A DNA stretch of 64,000 nt from DTHT01 sp037444625. GTDB taxonomy: Bacteria; Acidobacteriota; Terriglobia; Bryobacterales; Bryobacteraceae. The position numbers and the translations under genes were made by a program. Positions 25,353 to 34,643 of this stretch are shown here, piece after piece. The stretch spans positions 25,531 through 89,530 of the forward strand of contig JBBIMA010000007.1 of NCBI GenBank assembly GCA_037444625.1, read 5' to 3'. Under the pieces are notes generated by a model that was given only the letters and a program-made list of their open reading frames with translations, was not told where the DNA came from and did not search any database. Positions within the stretch are counted from its first letter, which is position 1. Each line of letters starts with the position of its first letter.

Positions 25353-28064
25353 TCAAGGCGAGGAGGAAGGATTGGGATTCACCACCGGTATGGTGACGAT
25401 GTTGCTCACGTAAACGTCCTGCGCGATGGTGAGTTGCGTCAGGGGATTGGTGGGGAGGTCCGAGTTCAGCTCCAGATCCACCCGGTAGATGCCCACCGCG
25501 CCCGGCACCATGGCGGCCAGCAGCACGTTGGCCGTCTTGCCGCCGGCGAGCGAAGAGACGAACTCGACCGGCTCATTCAGCTCGGGGCCCTTGTATTTCG
25601 CGCCGGTCTCGATCGCCAGCCTGGCCTCGTCGGGCTTGATCAAACCGAGCCCGGTGGCGTAAACGTAGATGGTTTCGCCCGGCAGGGCGGGGTTGTCTTC
25701 GGTCACCAGGGCGCCCTCGACGTTGGCGCAGCACAGGGCGGGCGTAGTGGGGGTCATGATGACCTGCGCGCCCTCGCCCGCCTTGGCCGAATAGACGATG
25801 CCGTTGCCCTCCGGGCCGGGAATGCGTGCGCGCAAGCGGATGCGGGTCCACTGGCCGGCCGGGAAGGCGAAGACCTTGGGGTCCTGGTTGATCAGCTCGA
25901 TCAGGGCGTCGCGGATGGTCTCCAGCGTGTCGCCCTCCTGCACGGTGTAGCTGTACTCGCGGTCCTCGATGATCACTGTGGCGGTGTCTCCGGCCTTGGC
26001 CGTCCCGTCCACCGACACGGTTCCCGAGGCGTGGCTGCTGGCGTGGAAAGCCACCGCCGGGCGGGGATCGGGACCGTCCAGGGCGAAGATGCCGGGGTTG
26101 GAGGGAATGATGGGCACGGCGACGGGGGTGGTGATGCTGACCCGTCCGTCCTGGTGCCGCGTGCGGACGTACGCGTTGATGCTGGTGGTGTCCAGCACCT
26201 CGAAGGGCACCTGGGCGTTGATCTGATTGGGCGAAACGAACAGCAGGGGGGCGCGGATGCCGTCGAAGTAAACCTGCACGCCTCCCAGCTCGGTAGGCAA
26301 GGGATCGGCGTCTTCCGGGGCGCTCTCGGTGAAGTCGGCCAGATCGTCGCCCACGATGCTGACCAGAGTGCCGGGAGCGATCTTGGCGGCGTCCATGCCG
26401 CCGCTCAGTTTCGCCCCGCTGGTGCTGACCGCGATGACCGCGTCATCGGAGACCTTGGCGGCGATCTCCACCTCGTTGCCCGCTTCGCCCGGCATGCGGG
26501 CCGTGAGAACGATCAGGTTCAGATCGTAATTGGGAGTAGCCAAGACGTTGGGATCGCCCTCGCCGGCGTTGATGAGGTCCACCAGCCGGGCGATCACCTT
26601 CTGAAACGTGTCGTCCTTGACGATCTTGTACTTGTACTCCTTGCCCGCGATGGTGATGGTGACCTCGTCGTCTTCCTTGATGCTTCCCTCGAAGGTGAGC
26701 GTGCCGACGGCGTAGACCTCGCGGCTGGCGGAGTTGCGCACGCCGGTGACCGGCAGATGGCGCTCGGCCACCGTGAAGACCATCACCCGGCGGTTGTAAG
26801 GATCGCTGACGTAGAGGTTCTCGCCGTCCCAGGCCAGCGACATCGGGGTGCGCAGGGAATCGGCGCCCGAGCGGCGCAACGGATAGGCCGAATCGGAAGC
26901 CTGGTTCACCGTCCCGGCGATCTGTCCCAGGATGACGTCGGCCTTGGCGCCGTTCTCGGTCGGGATCCGGTTGAAGATCAGCACCCGGTCGTTGCCGCCG
27001 TCGGCGACGAAAAGCCGCTGCCCGTCGGAGAGGGCGAAGCGGGGAAAGTCCAGTGTGGCGGCGCACAGCGCGGGAAAGACGTCGTTGCCCTCTTCGTCCT
27101 TGCCGGTGGGATCGCACAGCTTGCTAGTGTTGTTGGAGACCGCGCTGGTCATATCGGGCTGGCCGATGACTACGTCGGCCGGCTGCCGGTTCTGGGTCGG
27201 CAGGGAATTCCAGATGAGCACGCGGTTGTAACCCAGGTCGGTCACGTAGAGCCGGCGGCCGTCGGAAGTCACCGAGACCGGCGACAGCAAGGTGTCGGCC
27301 TGCGGATTCAGCGGGGCTTTGGCCAGATCAATCTGCGCCCCGGTGCCGAAATCCTTCTGGCCCAGCACCAGATCGGCAGGCTGGAAATTCTGGCGCGGGA
27401 TCGAGTTCCAGATCAGGACCCGGTCGTTGCCCGTGTCGGCGACAAACAGGCGGCCGTCCTGGATCCAGACCCCTTCCGGCCCCCGCAGTGTCTTGGGGCC
27501 GGGAACACGCGGATCGCCCGTGCCGTTGTTGGGGAGGTTGCTCTTGAAGTCCGGCTGCCCGAGGACGACGTCGGCCGGCTGGTTGTTGGAGACCGGCAGC
27601 GAGAGCCAGAGCAGCACGCGGTTGTTGTCGCTATCGGCCACCGCCAGGATGCGGCCGTCGGAGGCCACGCCGACCGGGGTGCGCAGGCCGGTCTGCGAGA
27701 CGCTCCACTCGGTCTTGGTGAAGTCGGCCTGGCCGAGCACCAGGGTGGCTTGCCCGGTGCAGACCGGGCAGCGCTTGTCGTAGGCCAGCTCGGCGGTGGG
27801 CGCGGGCAGCATCTGGGACAGAGCCTGGTAAATGAGCACCCGGTGATTGATGGGGCCGGCGCCGACGCGATTGGCGTCGCAGACGAACAAGGTGTCGTTG
27901 GCGTAAGCCAGGCCGCTGACGCCGCCCAAAATGACGTCGGAAGGATTGGGATCCTGCTTGGTGAAGGTGGGCTGGCCGATCACCAGCCGGGCTGCCTGGC
28001 CGGTGGCGAAGTCGCCCGCCCGGCTCGTCAGGGCAAGCAGCAGAAGGACCGCCCAAAGCCTCAT
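25353..28064 (-). CDS. Secreted NHL/beta-propeller protein with interrupted TIGR03437 domain
   Basis: A 903-residue exported protein. Signal peptide MRLWAVLLLLALTSRAGD. Residues about 20-430 are a propeller built of repeats with VLGQxDF and LFVADxGNDRVLIWNSxP (e.g. RLFVADTGNDRVLIWNSIP). Two related modules of about 70 residues follow: GKEYKYKIVKDDTFQKVIAR (about 465-550) and DREYSYTVQEGDTLETIRDA (about 690-770). Between and after them lie pieces of a TIGR03437 domain (LPTELGGVQVYFDGIRAPLL, NQINAQVPF, GETIYVYATGLG), so the second module interrupts that domain. An extracellular structural or binding role is inferred. A minus-strand -10 (TATACT, 28098-28093) lies 28 bases before the ATG. No clear ribosome binding site. 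Confidence 0.75.
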   Translation of the reverse strand: MRLWAVLLLLALTSRAGDFATGQAARLVIGQPTFTKQDPNPSDVILGGVSGLAYANDTLFVCDANRVGAGPINHRVLIYQALSQMLPAPTAELAYDKRCPVCTGQATLVLGQADFTKTEWSVSQTGLRTPVGVASDGRILAVADSDNNRVLLWLSLPVSNNQPADVVLGQPDFKSNLPNNGTGDPRVPGPKTLRGPEGVWIQDGRLFVADTGNDRVLIWNSIPRQNFQPADLVLGQKDFGTGAQIDLAKAPLNPQADTLLSPVSVTSDGRRLYVTDLGYNRVLIWNSLPTQNRQPADVVIGQPDMTSAVSNNTSKLCDPTGKDEEGNDVFPALCAATLDFPRFALSDGQRLFVADGGNDRVLIFNRIPTENGAKADVILGQIAGTVNQASDSAYPLRRSGADSLRTPMSLAWDGENLYVSDPYNRRVMVFTVAERHLPVTGVRNSASREVYAVGTLTFEGSIKEDDEVTITIAGKEYKYKIVKDDTFQKVIARLVDLINAGEGDPNVLATPNYDLNLIVLTARMPGEAGNEVEIAAKVSDDAVIAVSTSGAKLSGGMDAAKIAPGTLVSIVGDDLADFTESAPEDADPLPTELGGVQVYFDGIRAPLLFVSPNQINAQVPFEVLDTTSINAYVRTRHQDGRVSITTPVAVPIIPSNPGIFALDGPDPRPAVAFHASSHASGTVSVDGTAKAGDTATVIIEDREYSYTVQEGDTLETIRDALIELINQDPKVFAFPAGQWTRIRLRARIPGPEGNGIVYSAKAGEGAQVIMTPTTPALCCANVEGALVTEDNPALPGETIYVYATGLGLIKPDEARLAIETGAKYKGPELNEPVEFVSSLAGGKTANVLLAAMVPGAVGIYRVDLELNSDLPTNPLTQLTIAQDVYVSNIVTIPVVNPNPSSSP

Positions 28065-28170
28065 AGGGAAATCAGGAACGTCCGAAACCGCTAGTATAGC
28101 AGCCGAGTCGGCGAGCGGGGCCGGCGACCTCTCGCCCGCCGCTCGCCCCTGGTTATACTACTGGGCTGCT

Positions 28171-29853
28171 ATGAAACCTTGGGCATGGATTTGCCTGCTG
28201 GCCGCGCCGCTGCCGGCCCAGGAAGTCTCTCAGAGCGGGCTGGAATTGAAGGCCGAACGGCCCATGATCAGCCAGCCCGAACGGGCCCGTTCCGCCATGG
28301 TCGCCAGCGCCCACGAGCTGGCTTCGGCGGCCGGGCTGGAGATTCTCGAGCGCGGGGGCAACGCCGTGGATGCGGCCGTGGCGGTGGCCTTCGCCCTGGC
28401 GGTCGTGCATCCCGAGGCCGGCAACCTGGGCGGGGGAGGCTACCTGTTGGTGCGCATGGCCGACGGCCGGGCCGCTGTCATAGACTACCGCGAGACTGCG
28501 CCGGCCGCCGCCCATCCGGGCATGTTCTCCCAGCCCCTGGAGGCCCGGGTGGGCTACAAAGCCTCCGCGGTCCCGGGCACAGTGGCCGGGCTCGCGATGG
28601 CGCACGCCCGCTTCGGCGTGCGGCCCTGGCGCGAACTGCTGGAGCCCGCCCGGCGGTTGGCCGAAAGAGGTTTCCCGGCCTCCTATCGCATGGAGCTGAT
28701 CCTGGCCTTGCAGGTCCCGGTGATGAAGCAGTTCCCCGAGACCGCCCGCATCTTTCTGCACGGCTCGGACCAACCCCTCCGGCAGGGTGAGATCCTACGC
28801 CAGCCCGAGCTGGCGGCCACGATCGCGCGGCTCCAACGCCGGGGCTGGCGCGAGTTCTATCAGGGCGAGACCGCCCGGCGCATCGCAGCCGACATGGCGG
28901 CCCACGGAGGCACGATCACATACGAGGACCTGAAGAATTACCGGGCCGTCGAGCGGGAACCTTTGCGCGGAACCTACCGCGGCCACACCGTGCTGGCCGC
29001 GCCGCCGTCCACCGCCGGCGGGGTCGTCCTGCTGGAGATGCTCAACATCCTCGAGCGCTTCCCTGCCCAGCCGGGTCTGGAGGGCTCCTCCCAGGCGCGG
29101 CACCTGCAAATCGAGGCCATGCGCCGGGCGTACCGGGACCGCGCCTTGCACCTGGCGGATCCGGCCTTCCACGCCGCGCCGCTCGAACGATTGCTCAGCA
29201 AGGAATACGCCGCCGAGCTGGCGGCCGACATCCGTTTGGACCGCGCCGGCTCCAGCCCCGAGCCGGCCCAGCCCCCCGCCGAGGGCCGGGAGTCCGAAGC
29301 GACCACCCACTTCAGCATCGTGGACTCGGCCGGCAACCTGGTGGCCAACACTTACACCCTCAACGGATTCTACGGCTCGCAGGTGATCGCCCGGGGAACC
29401 GGCGTGCTGCTGAACGACATCATGAGCGCCTTCAGCCCGCGCCCGGGCCATCCCAACCAGATCGCGCCCGGCAAGCGCCCGCTTTCCTCGATGTGCCCGG
29501 TCATCGTGCTGCGGCCGGACGGGTCCCCCTGGTTCGCCCTCGGCTCGCCCGGGGCGCTGACCATCGCCAACACCGTCATGCAGGTGATCGTCAACTTGAT
29601 TGACTACAAGATGTCCCTGCGCGACGCCATCGAGTTTCCCCGCATCCACCACCAATACCTGCCCGACCGTGTGGACGCCGAACCGGGCGCCCTGGTGCTG
29701 GACGTGGCCGAAAAGCTGCGCGCCATGGGCCACACCCTCAACCCGCGCCTGCGCTCGCAGGGCGATGTGGCGGCGGTGATGATCGAGAATCACACCGGCT
29801 GGCGGCTGGGCTGGGCCGACGGGCGTCGGGGCGGCCGCGCTTTGGGTTACTGA
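28171..29853 (+). CDS. ggt: Gamma-glutamyltransferase
   Basis: A 560-residue periplasmic enzyme cleaving gamma-glutamyl bonds of glutathione and related peptides, made as a precursor that cuts itself. Signal peptide MKPWAWICLLAAPLPAQ. Large-subunit signatures: ASAHELASAAGLEILERGGNAVDAAVA, NLGGGGYLLVR, DYRETAP. The autoprocessing site and nucleophile is Thr378 in EATTHFSIVDSAGN. Small-subunit residues: NTYTLNGFYGS, NDIMSAF, PLSSMCPVIV, and GSPGALTI for glutamyl binding. The ATG at 28171 has no ribosome binding site; TATACT (28154-28159) ends 11 bases upstream, so the mRNA leader is very short. The 3' end overlaps the convergent gene by 7 bases. Confidence 0.9.
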   Translation: MKPWAWICLLAAPLPAQEVSQSGLELKAERPMISQPERARSAMVASAHELASAAGLEILERGGNAVDAAVAVAFALAVVHPEAGNLGGGGYLLVRMADGRAAVIDYRETAPAAAHPGMFSQPLEARVGYKASAVPGTVAGLAMAHARFGVRPWRELLEPARRLAERGFPASYRMELILALQVPVMKQFPETARIFLHGSDQPLRQGEILRQPELAATIARLQRRGWREFYQGETARRIAADMAAHGGTITYEDLKNYRAVEREPLRGTYRGHTVLAAPPSTAGGVVLLEMLNILERFPAQPGLEGSSQARHLQIEAMRRAYRDRALHLADPAFHAAPLERLLSKEYAAELAADIRLDRAGSSPEPAQPPAEGRESEATTHFSIVDSAGNLVANTYTLNGFYGSQVIARGTGVLLNDIMSAFSPRPGHPNQIAPGKRPLSSMCPVIVLRPDGSPWFALGSPGALTIANTVMQVIVNLIDYKMSLRDAIEFPRIHHQYLPDRVDAEPGALVLDVAEKLRAMGHTLNPRLRSQGDVAAVMIENHTGWRLGWADGRRGGRALGY

Positions 29854-30848
29854 GGCGGTTTCGGCCCCGGGATCTTCACCACTCCCATATCGCTCGGGGA
29901 GGAGTAGATGGTCACGCCGGTCTCGGCCGGCGCAGCGGGCTTGGCCGCACCGCCGGCCCTGCGGCCGGAGCGCATAGCCGCGATCATCTTTTCGATCTCA
30001 GCTTCCGGAATGCTGACGGAGATCGTCAGGTTGCGGCCGTCCAGCTTGAGATCCTGGAGGAAGGACTGGCCGGCGGGTTGGCGGGACTGGGCCATGCCCA
30101 TGAAGAACCGCAGGGCGTTGGCCAGGTTGGCGGCGTCCTGCTCACTGCGACTGACGGTGCTCACCATGAGTTGTAAGTCCCTGCCCAAGCGTATCCCGCC
30201 GCTGGCCTCCTCGATGGCTTTCATCGCGCCGCCCCGGAGAATGCCCATGGTGTCGGCTTGAGGCGCTTGCGCCGTCAGCTCGGCCGGAGGGAGGGTCGAA
30301 ACGCCCCAGAGATCGTACTGGGCGCTCAATGCGGCCGCCTTGCGGCGCAGCTCGGCCGAGACCTGCCCCGGGCGCCCGCGGCGGGCGACAGCGCCCCGCA
30401 CGCTGGCCGGATCGCCCGCGATCAACAGGCTGTCCTCGAGCAAGGCGACCGCCATGGGCTGTTCCTTGCCCGAGGTGACGATCTCGACGCCCTGAAAGGT
30501 CTCGCTGCGCGCCCCCCGGACCTTCGCGAGACTCAGCAGATCGGTGCCCGCGAAGGCGCCCCGCACCAACAGCAAGACGTTCCGCTGGCGCGCGCCGCCC
30601 GGGCTGGCGATCAAGACCTCGTTGAGCCGCCGCAGGGGATCAAAGCCGGTGGCCTGGAGCAGCTCGGCCAGATCCGGCTCCTGCGCCGGGAGCTGCGACC
30701 ACACGCTCTGCGCCAGGCGCGAGGCGCGCAGCCGCTCGACGTTGATCCCGAACAGAGCCTTGGCGTCCGGCATGGCCAGATCCAGCAAAGCGGGCTGCGC
30801 GGCAGCCAGCGCAACCGCCGCCGGCAGAAACAGGCACGCCTTCACCAT
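29847..30848 (-). CDS. Secreted protein of unknown function
   Basis: A 333-residue protein with signal peptide MVKACLFLPAAVALAAAQP. The mature part begins LLDLAMPDAKALFGINVERLRASRLAQSVWSQ, a pattern I associate with uncharacterised Solibacter-type proteins, and continues with mixed alpha/beta sequence (LLLVRGAFAGTDLLSLAK, LEDSLLIAGDPASVRGAV). A Gly/Pro-rich C-terminal tail ends it. No catalytic motif is visible. TATAAT on the minus strand (30861-30856) lies only 7 bases before the ATG, so translation is probably leaderless. Its end overlaps ggt by 7 bases. Confidence 0.65.
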   Translation of the reverse strand: MVKACLFLPAAVALAAAQPALLDLAMPDAKALFGINVERLRASRLAQSVWSQLPAQEPDLAELLQATGFDPLRRLNEVLIASPGGARQRNVLLLVRGAFAGTDLLSLAKVRGARSETFQGVEIVTSGKEQPMAVALLEDSLLIAGDPASVRGAVARRGRPGQVSAELRRKAAALSAQYDLWGVSTLPPAELTAQAPQADTMGILRGGAMKAIEEASGGIRLGRDLQLMVSTVSRSEQDAANLANALRFFMGMAQSRQPAGQSFLQDLKLDGRNLTISVSIPEAEIEKMIAAMRSGRRAGGAAKPAAPAETGVTIYSSPSDMGVVKIPGPKPPQ

Positions 30849-30881
30849 GGGCGGGATTATAGCGTATCGGACGGCGCGCCG

Positions 30882-31490
30882 TTACGGCACGCGCAAGATG
30901 CGGCCCCAGACCACTTGGAAGGCTTCGATTTCGCCCTCGGGAGTTCGGCCGGCACGGATGAACACGTGCGTGTGGAGGGGCAAGGCGGCCGCGTCCACGA
31001 GCAGCCCGTCGGCCAGCCAGCGGGTATCTTCGCGCAGCAGCACCACGCATTCGCCCCGGTTGCGCAGGCGCAGGTCTAACCGGTTCGCCTCCCGCCGGGT
31101 GACGACGCCGGCCAGAATCAGCCGGCCTCGCGGGAACCATTCCCCCAAGTCCGGCCGGGGCCAGGGCGGCAGGCGGGCGGCAGCCCGCGAGCCCGAGGCG
31201 GGCGAAAGCACGCGCACCGCACCGGCCAATGGGAGCGACGCGCCGCACTCCTGCCGGCAGGTCACCTCCAAGAGATCGCCGGGCCGCAAGGCGGACGCAT
31301 CCACACTCCGCTGCTCGCGCTCGATGCGTGTCTGCGGGTCGAAGCGGAAGACGTGGACCTGAAAATCGGAGGCGCGCAGGCTGAGGGATCCGGCGCGCCC
31401 GTCGCTGTCCAGTTCGAGCAACACGCCGCGCGCCGGGGGCGGCCCCGTTTGCGCGGCCAAGGCAAGCGCGAGCAAGGCCCCGGGACCCAT
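30882..31490 (-). CDS. Small exported protein of unknown function
   Basis: A 202-residue protein starting MGPGALLALALAAQTGPPPARG, a short signal-like N-terminus. The body is mostly beta: VLLELDSDGRAGSLSLRASDFQVHVFRFDPQT, DLLEVTCRQECGASL, RLILAGVVTRREANRLDLRLRN, LLREDTRWLADGLLVDAAAL. This resembles DUF5666-like OB-fold repeats, but the match is weak. The ATG at 31490 has a strong GGAGGTG site 5 bases upstream, so the longer frame to 31580 is not used. A minus-strand TATACT (31525-31520) is a likely -10. A 33-base gap separates it from the next minus-strand gene, which has its own -10. Confidence 0.65.
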   Translation of the reverse strand: MGPGALLALALAAQTGPPPARGVLLELDSDGRAGSLSLRASDFQVHVFRFDPQTRIEREQRSVDASALRPGDLLEVTCRQECGASLPLAGAVRVLSPASGSRAAARLPPWPRPDLGEWFPRGRLILAGVVTRREANRLDLRLRNRGECVVLLREDTRWLADGLLVDAAALPLHTHVFIRAGRTPEGEIEAFQVVWGRILRVP

Positions 31491-31548
31491 GAGCACCTCC
31501 GCGAAGCGACCCCGCCGCCAGTATAGCAGGCCGGCGGGGGCCGCCCTG

Positions 31549-31577
31549 TTGCGCCGAAGCGGGGGCTGGGATATGAT
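31549..31577 (+). promoter_or_regulatory. Sigma-70 promoter of the TauE gene cluster
   Basis: TTGCGC (31549-31554), a 17-base spacer and TATGAT (31572-31577); predicted start near 31584, 40 bases before the first tauE gene. Confidence 0.6.
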
Positions 31578-31623
31578 CAATGAGGATTTTCAGACCGTAA
31601 AGTCCTGGTAGGCGAGGCGAGAC

Positions 31624-32532
31624 ATGTGGGTTTTCCTGCCGGTGGCCGGCATTACGATCAACCTCTTCGCCGTGGTGGGGGCTGGGGCGGCCGTCGGTTT
31701 TCTCTCCGGACTGTTAGGCGTGGGCGGGGGGTTCCTGCTCACGCCGATCATGATCATGCTGGGCATCCCGCCCACGGTGGCAGCCGCCTCCGACACCAAC
31801 ACGATGGTGGCCACCTCCGCCTCGGGCACGGCCGTGCACTTTCGCCTAGGCAATGTGGACATAAGGATGGGGGCCATTTCGTTGATCGGCGGCCTGGCGG
31901 GCGCCCAACTCGGGGTGGAAGTTATTCGCTGGCTGCGAGGACTGGGTAACGCCGACTTGCTCATCGCAGTGACCTATATAGTGATGCTGGGCCTGGTGGG
32001 CGGCGGCATGATGGCGGACAGCATCCGGAAGCTGCGCAGCGGCGCGGTGGCGGCCAAGGCGCACCGCCCCGGCCGGTTCGGGGCTTTCCTCCGGAAACTG
32101 CCCTGGCAGATGGACTTCCCCCGCTCCCGGGTGCGGCATTCGATTCTGGTGCCCTTCTCTCTCTGCTCGCTGGTGGGAATGCTTGCGGCCATCATGGGCG
32201 TGGGCGGCGGCTTCATCATGGTGCCCATGATGGTCTATTTGTTGCGCATGCCGGCTCACGTGGCCGTGGGAACCAGCCTGTTCCAGATCTTGTTCACGTG
32301 CTCGGGGGTCACCATCATGCAGGCCGTGCGCAATCAGACCGTGGACGTGGTGCTGGCGCTGCTGATCGCGGCCGGCTCGACCCTGGGCGCACAGATCGGC
32401 GCGCGCGTCAGCAAGCTTCTGCGAGGCGAACAACTGCTCTTCTTACTGGCCAGCCTCGCCCTGCTGGTGATGGTGCGCATGGCGGCCGGCATTGTCTTAC
32501 CCCCGGCCAACTTACTGAGTCTGGGGCACTGA
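31624..32532 (+). CDS. TauE/SafE-family membrane transporter, first copy
   Basis: A 302-residue polytopic inner-membrane protein (about 7-8 helices) of the TauE/SafE family, exporters of sulfite or organosulfonates and related anions. The duplicated half-repeat signature is clear: GFLSGLLGVGGGFLLTPIMIMLGIPPTVAAASDT in the first half and GMLAAIMGVGGGFIMVPMMVYLLRMPAHVAVGTSLF in the second. A cytoplasmic loop (about 140-175) joins the halves. It is the first gene of a plus-strand cluster of five or six. The ATG at 31624 follows a GGCGAGG site. The real substrate is unknown. Confidence 0.88.
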   Translation: MWVFLPVAGITINLFAVVGAGAAVGFLSGLLGVGGGFLLTPIMIMLGIPPTVAAASDTNTMVATSASGTAVHFRLGNVDIRMGAISLIGGLAGAQLGVEVIRWLRGLGNADLLIAVTYIVMLGLVGGGMMADSIRKLRSGAVAAKAHRPGRFGAFLRKLPWQMDFPRSRVRHSILVPFSLCSLVGMLAAIMGVGGGFIMVPMMVYLLRMPAHVAVGTSLFQILFTCSGVTIMQAVRNQTVDVVLALLIAAGSTLGAQIGARVSKLLRGEQLLFLLASLALLVMVRMAAGIVLPPANLLSLGH

Positions 32533-32559
32533 ACCGACTTTCCTGTCGAGGTGTATGGT

Positions 32560-32844
32560 ATGAAACTGACAAGCAAATGGTTGGCGATTTGGGCCTGGAG
32601 CGAAGTAAGTACCGCGCTGGCCGCGGAGGCAAAGGTCCAGCACATCGTCATCGTTGCAGATAGCCGCCAGGTGAGCGGGTGGAAGGCTTGGCTGACGAAC
32701 CTTTACAACGAAAGCCACCTGTACTTTGCTCTGGCCACCATCATCATCATACCGGCGGTCGGGCTCGCGATCGGCAAGCTCATGGATGTCCTGCTGGCCG
32801 GTCTGGGGATCGACCTGAAAACCCGGAAACTGGCGGAGCACTGA
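32560..32844 (+). CDS. Small membrane protein between two TauE genes (DVU0150-like)
   Basis: A 94-residue protein with two hydrophobic segments: an N-terminal one (KWLAIWAWSEVSTALA, signal-like) and a longer one (YFALATIIIIPAVGLAIGKLMDVLL). Between them lies VQHIVIVADSRQVSGWKAWLTNLYNESHLYF, and it ends GIDLKTRKLAEH. From memory this resembles the DVU0150 family of sulfate-reducing bacteria, also found beside TauE genes; that identification needs a profile search. The ATG at 32560 is preceded by GAGGTG at 6 bases. It sits 27 bases after one TauE gene and 24 before the other, so it is probably a subunit or regulator of that transport system. Confidence 0.65.
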   Translation: MKLTSKWLAIWAWSEVSTALAAEAKVQHIVIVADSRQVSGWKAWLTNLYNESHLYFALATIIIIPAVGLAIGKLMDVLLAGLGIDLKTRKLAEH

Positions 32845-32868
32845 GATAGCCGGGGAGGATCGGGAACT

Positions 32869-33939
32869 ATGGAGTGGCTCTACATAACCATGCCCATCGC
32901 CGGGGTGGAGATTTTCTGGCCGGGTTTGATAGTTCTGGGTCTCGGGGTCGGCATCATAAGCGGTTTCTTCGGGATGGGGGGCGGCTGGATGGTGACGCCG
33001 GGCTTGAACATTCTGGGCTTTCCCATGGCTTTTGCAATCGGCACCGGCATAGCTCAGATGTCGGGGCCTTCGCTGGTTTCGACGTTGCGCCATGGCCGGT
33101 TCGGCAATGTGGACTACCGCTTGGGGGTGATCATGGTTCTGGGCACCGTGTGCGGATTCGAAGCCGGGGCTCAGACCATTATGTGGCTGGAGCGGATCGG
33201 CCGGGTGGACCTCTACGTTCGCTACGCTTACTTGGCACTGCTGGCCTTGATCGCCTGGCTGGTTTTTGCCGATATCGTCAAGAAGCGGCGCAAGGAGCAG
33301 GAAGCGCTGGCCGCGGGACGCAAGCTGGATGCCTTGTCCACCGGTATTGAGTGGCATAAGCGGCTGCACAGGATCCAACTCCCGCCCGTCATTCACTTTA
33401 AGAAGGCGGGGATCCGCTGCTCGGCCTGGTTACCCATCGGGGTGAGTTTCCTGACCGGCTGGCTGGCGGGCGTCGTGGGCATCGGCGGCGGTTTGATCCG
33501 GATGCCGGCGCTGATTTATCTGGTCGGCTGCCCGACCCACGTGGCGGTCGGCACCGACCTGTTCGAGGTAGCCATCTCGGGTCTGTACGGCGCCGCCACT
33601 TACAGCTATAAGGGCCGCACGGAACTGCTGGCGGCGTTGATTATGGCCGCCGGTGCGGCCGTGGGAGCGCAGATCGGCTCGATAGCCACCAAGTATGTTC
33701 GGGGTTACGGCATCCGCCTGTTGTTCGGCCTGGCCGTGCTGGGCTGCGCCCTCTCGATCATCTTCAAGCTGATCGCCGCGGCCAATCCGGGGGTGCGCTC
33801 GCTGTTCGACGGCGCGGCCACGGTCTTGATCCTGGGCCTCGTGGTGGTGCTGGCCGGGCACATCCTCATCCAGTTCATCCGAGGGGTGCGCGAGGAGCTG
33901 ACCCTGAAGCGCAAGCCCCTGGTGAGAAGCTCACTGTGA
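32869..33939 (+). CDS. TauE/SafE-family membrane transporter, second copy
   Basis: A 356-residue paralogue of the gene at 31624 with the same two-half design: GIISGFFGMGGGWMVTPGLNILGFPMAFAIGTGIAQM and GWLAGVVGIGGGLIRMPALIYLVGCPTHVAVGTDLFEV. It differs by a longer central charged cytoplasmic loop (KKRRKEQEALAAGRKLDALSTGIEWHKRLHR, about residues 137-167) and a basic C-terminus. Two unlike copies in one operon could form a heterodimeric exporter (inference). The ATG at 32869 follows GGGGAGG. The next gene starts 13 bases downstream. Confidence 0.88.
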   Translation: MEWLYITMPIAGVEIFWPGLIVLGLGVGIISGFFGMGGGWMVTPGLNILGFPMAFAIGTGIAQMSGPSLVSTLRHGRFGNVDYRLGVIMVLGTVCGFEAGAQTIMWLERIGRVDLYVRYAYLALLALIAWLVFADIVKKRRKEQEALAAGRKLDALSTGIEWHKRLHRIQLPPVIHFKKAGIRCSAWLPIGVSFLTGWLAGVVGIGGGLIRMPALIYLVGCPTHVAVGTDLFEVAISGLYGAATYSYKGRTELLAALIMAAGAAVGAQIGSIATKYVRGYGIRLLFGLAVLGCALSIIFKLIAAANPGVRSLFDGAATVLILGLVVVLAGHILIQFIRGVREELTLKRKPLVRSSL

Positions 33940-33952
33940 AGGAGGCGCCGGT

Positions 33953-34552
33953 ATGCAGAGCCGCACCTACTGCTTGCTCGCCGCTCAGTTGCTGAGCCTG
34001 CTGGCGGCCGGCTGCTCGGGCTTCGGGCGCGTCGAGCAGGGCCAGGTCATCGCCTATGATCGCTCGGCCGGCGTGGTGACGCTGATCCGCGATTCCAACT
34101 ACCGCGACCCCGCCCGCCCGCGCTTCGATGTGCTGCCTCCGGTGAGCGTGCGCATCCCGCGCGACCCCAAAGAAATGGGACCGGAACCCGAGGCCGGGCG
34201 GCTGCTCGCCTTGGACTGGAAAGCGGGCCGAGCGGTGATTTTCGATCCCGCTTCCGAGTCGCTCAAGCAAGTGCCTCTGGCGGTGCTGGAGGTGCTCGCC
34301 CATGTGGCGCGCGATGATGCCCGCCTGGGCGGGCGCCGCTTCCCGGTGGTGGACCGGCAGAGCGGTACGGTGACGGTCCTGCTGCCCCGCCGGCGCGTGA
34401 TCGTGACTTTCCGCCCGCCGGAGGAGTATCTCGGCCTGCCGGAAGATACCTGGAAGGTGGGAGACGAGGTCCGCTATTACTACAAGGATCCGGAACAGGC
34501 CCTGCGCATGATGAACGTCTCGCAGAGCGAGCTGGGAGGCAAGAGCGGCTGA
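33953..34552 (+). CDS. DUF4881-like lipoprotein
   Basis: A 199-residue lipoprotein: signal peptide ending in LLSLLAAGCSG, a good lipobox. The mature part, GRVEQGQVIAYDRSAGVVTLIRDSNYRDP, EMGPEPEAGRLLALDWKAGRAVIFDP and WKVGDEVRYYYKDPEQALRMMNVS, matches my recollection of DUF4881 proteins of Desulfovibrio-type bacteria, which also lie next to TauE genes. It would sit in the periplasm at a membrane; the function is not known. GAAGGAGG about 8 bases upstream supports the ATG at 33953. A GC-rich 91-base gap follows before the PEP-synthase-like gene. Confidence 0.7.
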   Translation: MQSRTYCLLAAQLLSLLAAGCSGFGRVEQGQVIAYDRSAGVVTLIRDSNYRDPARPRFDVLPPVSVRIPRDPKEMGPEPEAGRLLALDWKAGRAVIFDPASESLKQVPLAVLEVLAHVARDDARLGGRRFPVVDRQSGTVTVLLPRRRVIVTFRPPEEYLGLPEDTWKVGDEVRYYYKDPEQALRMMNVSQSELGGKSG

Positions 34553-34643
34553 GGCGCGCCGCGCCCGGCCCCTGAGCTCGCGGGAGTCCTCTGCCGGCCC
34601 GCCGCGCACGGCGCAGCCTGGTGTTACATTGGCATCAGGCCCT

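Noticed and set aside
24918..28094. 1058-codon plus-strand frame antisense to the propeller protein
   Set aside because: A shadow frame caused by GC-rich codon use; the minus strand has a signal peptide and recognisable repeats.
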